Below, one piece after another: positions 62,695-64,000 of a stretch of 64,000 nt of DNA. The position numbers and the translations under genes are program-made. The stretch's first letter is position 1, and each line of letters opens with the position of its first letter. Source of the stretch: Deferribacter desulfuricans SSM1. GTDB taxonomy: Bacteria; Chrysiogenota; Deferribacteres; Deferribacterales; Deferribacteraceae. The notes beneath the pieces were generated by a model. It ran no database searches. It saw only the letters and a list, made by a program, of their open reading frames with translations, and had not been told where the DNA came from. Location of the stretch: assembly GCF_000010985.1 (NCBI RefSeq), contig NC_013939.1, positions 1,207,501 through 1,271,500 of the forward strand. The letters are read 5' to 3'.

Positions 62695-64000
62695 TTTGCA
62701 CTCTCAAAAAAGGAATAAACACCATTTTTAATAGCTTTGCCAAGGCCACAGCGCGTACTTACTGACATTGATTCTACAATAGATTTTATATCTTCCACTT
62801 TATCGTTTAAGTTATTGATGGATAAAATTTCTTCTAATTTTTGATAACCTTTATAACAAGGGATACACTGTCCACAGGATTCATCAGCAAAAAATGAGAC
62901 AAAATATTTCAAAATGGATAATTTATCTCTTGATTCATCTGCTATAAAAATAGAACCCACAAAACTTTTTTCAAAATCTCTTAACTTTTTACTGAAATTA
63001 TTTTTATCTACAAAAAAACCTGAAGCCCCACCTAATATCGCAAAACCAGGATTTCCAATAGTTCTATCACAAATATTTTTGACAATCTCATTTATAGCAA
63101 CATCTAAATCTATTTCAACAACCCCTTTTTCCTTCACATCTCCGCAAACAGATATAAGCCTTTTATTCAAGTTTACTATTTTTTTTTCACATACTTCAAA
63201 AACATAGGAAAGGGTTTCAATGTTATTTACTAACGTTGGTTTACCAAAAATACCAGATTCAAAGGGATATGGCGGCTTATTTCTCGGATTCCCCCTTTTC
63301 CCCTCAAAAGATTCTATAAGCCCTGTCTCCTCACCACAAACATAAGCTCCTGCCCCTGATACAATCTCCACATTTAAACTATTAAAAAAATCTATTTCTA
63401 ACAAAAAATAACTGGTTATTTCACTTAAAATCTTTTTCTGTTTTATATATTCACCTCTAATATAAAAAATTATATCAGTAGCACCAACTATATAGGCACT
63501 TAAAATTGCTCCAGCTACAGCCACAAAAGGGTTTATTTCTAACAAAGCTCTATCTTTAAAGACAAAAGGCTCGGATTCGTCAATATTGCATACAAGATAT
63601 TTTTTGCTACTATTTATATTTTTTATTGCTTCAAACTTTTTATACGTTGGAAAATTTGCACCACCTCTCCCTCTTAAATCAGATTTTTTTACTCTTTCAA
63701 GCAAATCATCCCTATCAGCTGATAACAATTTTGTAAGAGTTGTTATATATTCATCCTTATCTCTTACATTTAAAATGAAACAATCATCGATATTCTTATT
63801 TAATACCTTAGCGCTCTCAGATTCTTTAAAAATACCTTGAACAAAACATGCCTGTTTCCCTTCTTTTATAACCGCTGGAGAGTTATCGCATAAGCCTAAA
63901 CAGTGAGTTTTAATTGCATTATCAAATAGTTCATCATTTTTGCAACATGGAGCATTGCAGGAAAGTAAATTTTTGCCATTCACATTTAATAGTGAATAAA
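62691..64000 (-). CDS. NuoF-like diaphorase subunit of formate dehydrogenase (FdsB-like), partial
   Basis: At least 430 residues. A short thioredoxin-like [2Fe-2S] segment (CNAPCC and HCLGLCDNSP) comes first. The NuoF core follows: SDLRGRGGANFPTYKKF (FMN/NAD loop), CNIDESEPFVFKDR, GAGAYVCGEETGLIESFEGKR and the N3-type [4Fe-4S] site CGQCIPCYKG with a later Cys (RCGLG). It carries electrons between the formate dehydrogenase and NAD+. The GTG at 63983 could be a start but has no RBS, and the frame stays open to the window edge. The gene probably continues beyond, possibly with more of the thioredoxin-like domain. A separate NuoE/FdsG-type gene may lie outside. Confidence 0.85.
   Translation of the reverse strand, partial: YSLLNVNGKNLLSCNAPCCKNDELFDNAIKTHCLGLCDNSPAVIKEGKQACFVQGIFKESESAKVLNKNIDDCFILNVRDKDEYITTLTKLLSADRDDLLERVKKSDLRGRGGANFPTYKKFEAIKNINSSKKYLVCNIDESEPFVFKDRALLEINPFVAVAGAILSAYIVGATDIIFYIRGEYIKQKKILSEITSYFLLEIDFFNSLNVEIVSGAGAYVCGEETGLIESFEGKRGNPRNKPPYPFESGIFGKPTLVNNIETLSYVFEVCEKKIVNLNKRLISVCGDVKEKGVVEIDLDVAINEIVKNICDRTIGNPGFAILGGASGFFVDKNNFSKKLRDFEKSFVGSIFIADESRDKLSILKYFVSFFADESCGQCIPCYKGYQKLEEILSINNLNDKVEDIKSIVESMSVSTRCGLGKAIKNGVYSFFESAK

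Overview
The window is AT-rich chromosomal DNA of a Gram-negative, probably anaerobic bacterium. It encodes MSHA-type pilus assembly with an outer-membrane secretin, the futalosine menaquinone route (mqnB), a biotin-dependent propionyl-CoA/methylmalonyl-CoA branch, butyrate kinase, a molybdenum formate dehydrogenase and many c-di-GMP and chemosensory proteins. Together with the low GC content this suggests Deferribacterota (Deferribacter-like). That placement is inference from gene content; no rRNA gene is present. I found no tRNA, rRNA, CRISPR array, phage or transposase gene.

Layout. (1) 1-15.5 kb is a signalling region: the end of cheA, a soluble MCP-like protein with a receiver protein and a small HATPase protein, a hybrid kinase-cheR-[CheD-HDOD] operon, a REC-GGDEF-EAL protein, a second hybrid kinase, a membrane diguanylate cyclase and cheW. 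(2) 15.6-27.8 kb holds housekeeping genes: recG, a SWIM-finger protein, carB-pyrK-pyrD, then a zinc-ribbon-like protein, a HAD phosphatase, an MTA/SAH deaminase and purB. (3) 27.8-33.1 kb, minus strand, is a propionyl-CoA carboxylase operon (pccB, biotin carboxylase, biotin carrier) with methylmalonyl-CoA mutase large subunit. (4) 33.3-40 kb holds glpK-mqnB, a hotdog thioesterase, and a tightly packed minus-strand operon of rtcB, an unknown gene, a 2-hydroxyacyl-CoA-dehydratase-like protein, its ATPase activator and a membrane protein. (5) 40.3-43.1 kb is an amino-acid ABC transporter (two permeases and a binding protein, no ATPase). (6) 43.1-45.7 kb is butyrate kinase with a three-domain HTH-cupin-phosphotransbutyrylase fusion. 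(7) 46.7-58.3 kb is a 15-gene MSHA-like pilus operon behind a good sigma-70-type promoter. (8) 58.5-64 kb, minus strand, is an NAD-type formate dehydrogenase, a patatin and bioY.

How the parts connect. The pilus ATPase MshE has two MshEN motifs, which bind c-di-GMP in the known family, and the same window carries a c-di-GMP synthase and a probable phosphodiesterase. Pilus activity is therefore likely set by the signalling region (inference). BioY fits the biotin demand of the carboxylase operon.

The most unusual items are a dispersed modular hairpin repeat (nine loci, twelve cores) with exchangeable arms, one copy of which forms the 5' end of a minor-pilin gene; the HTH-cupin-Ptb fusion beside buk; the CheD-HDOD fusion; and the orphan ATP-driven dehydratase-like pair in an rtcB operon.
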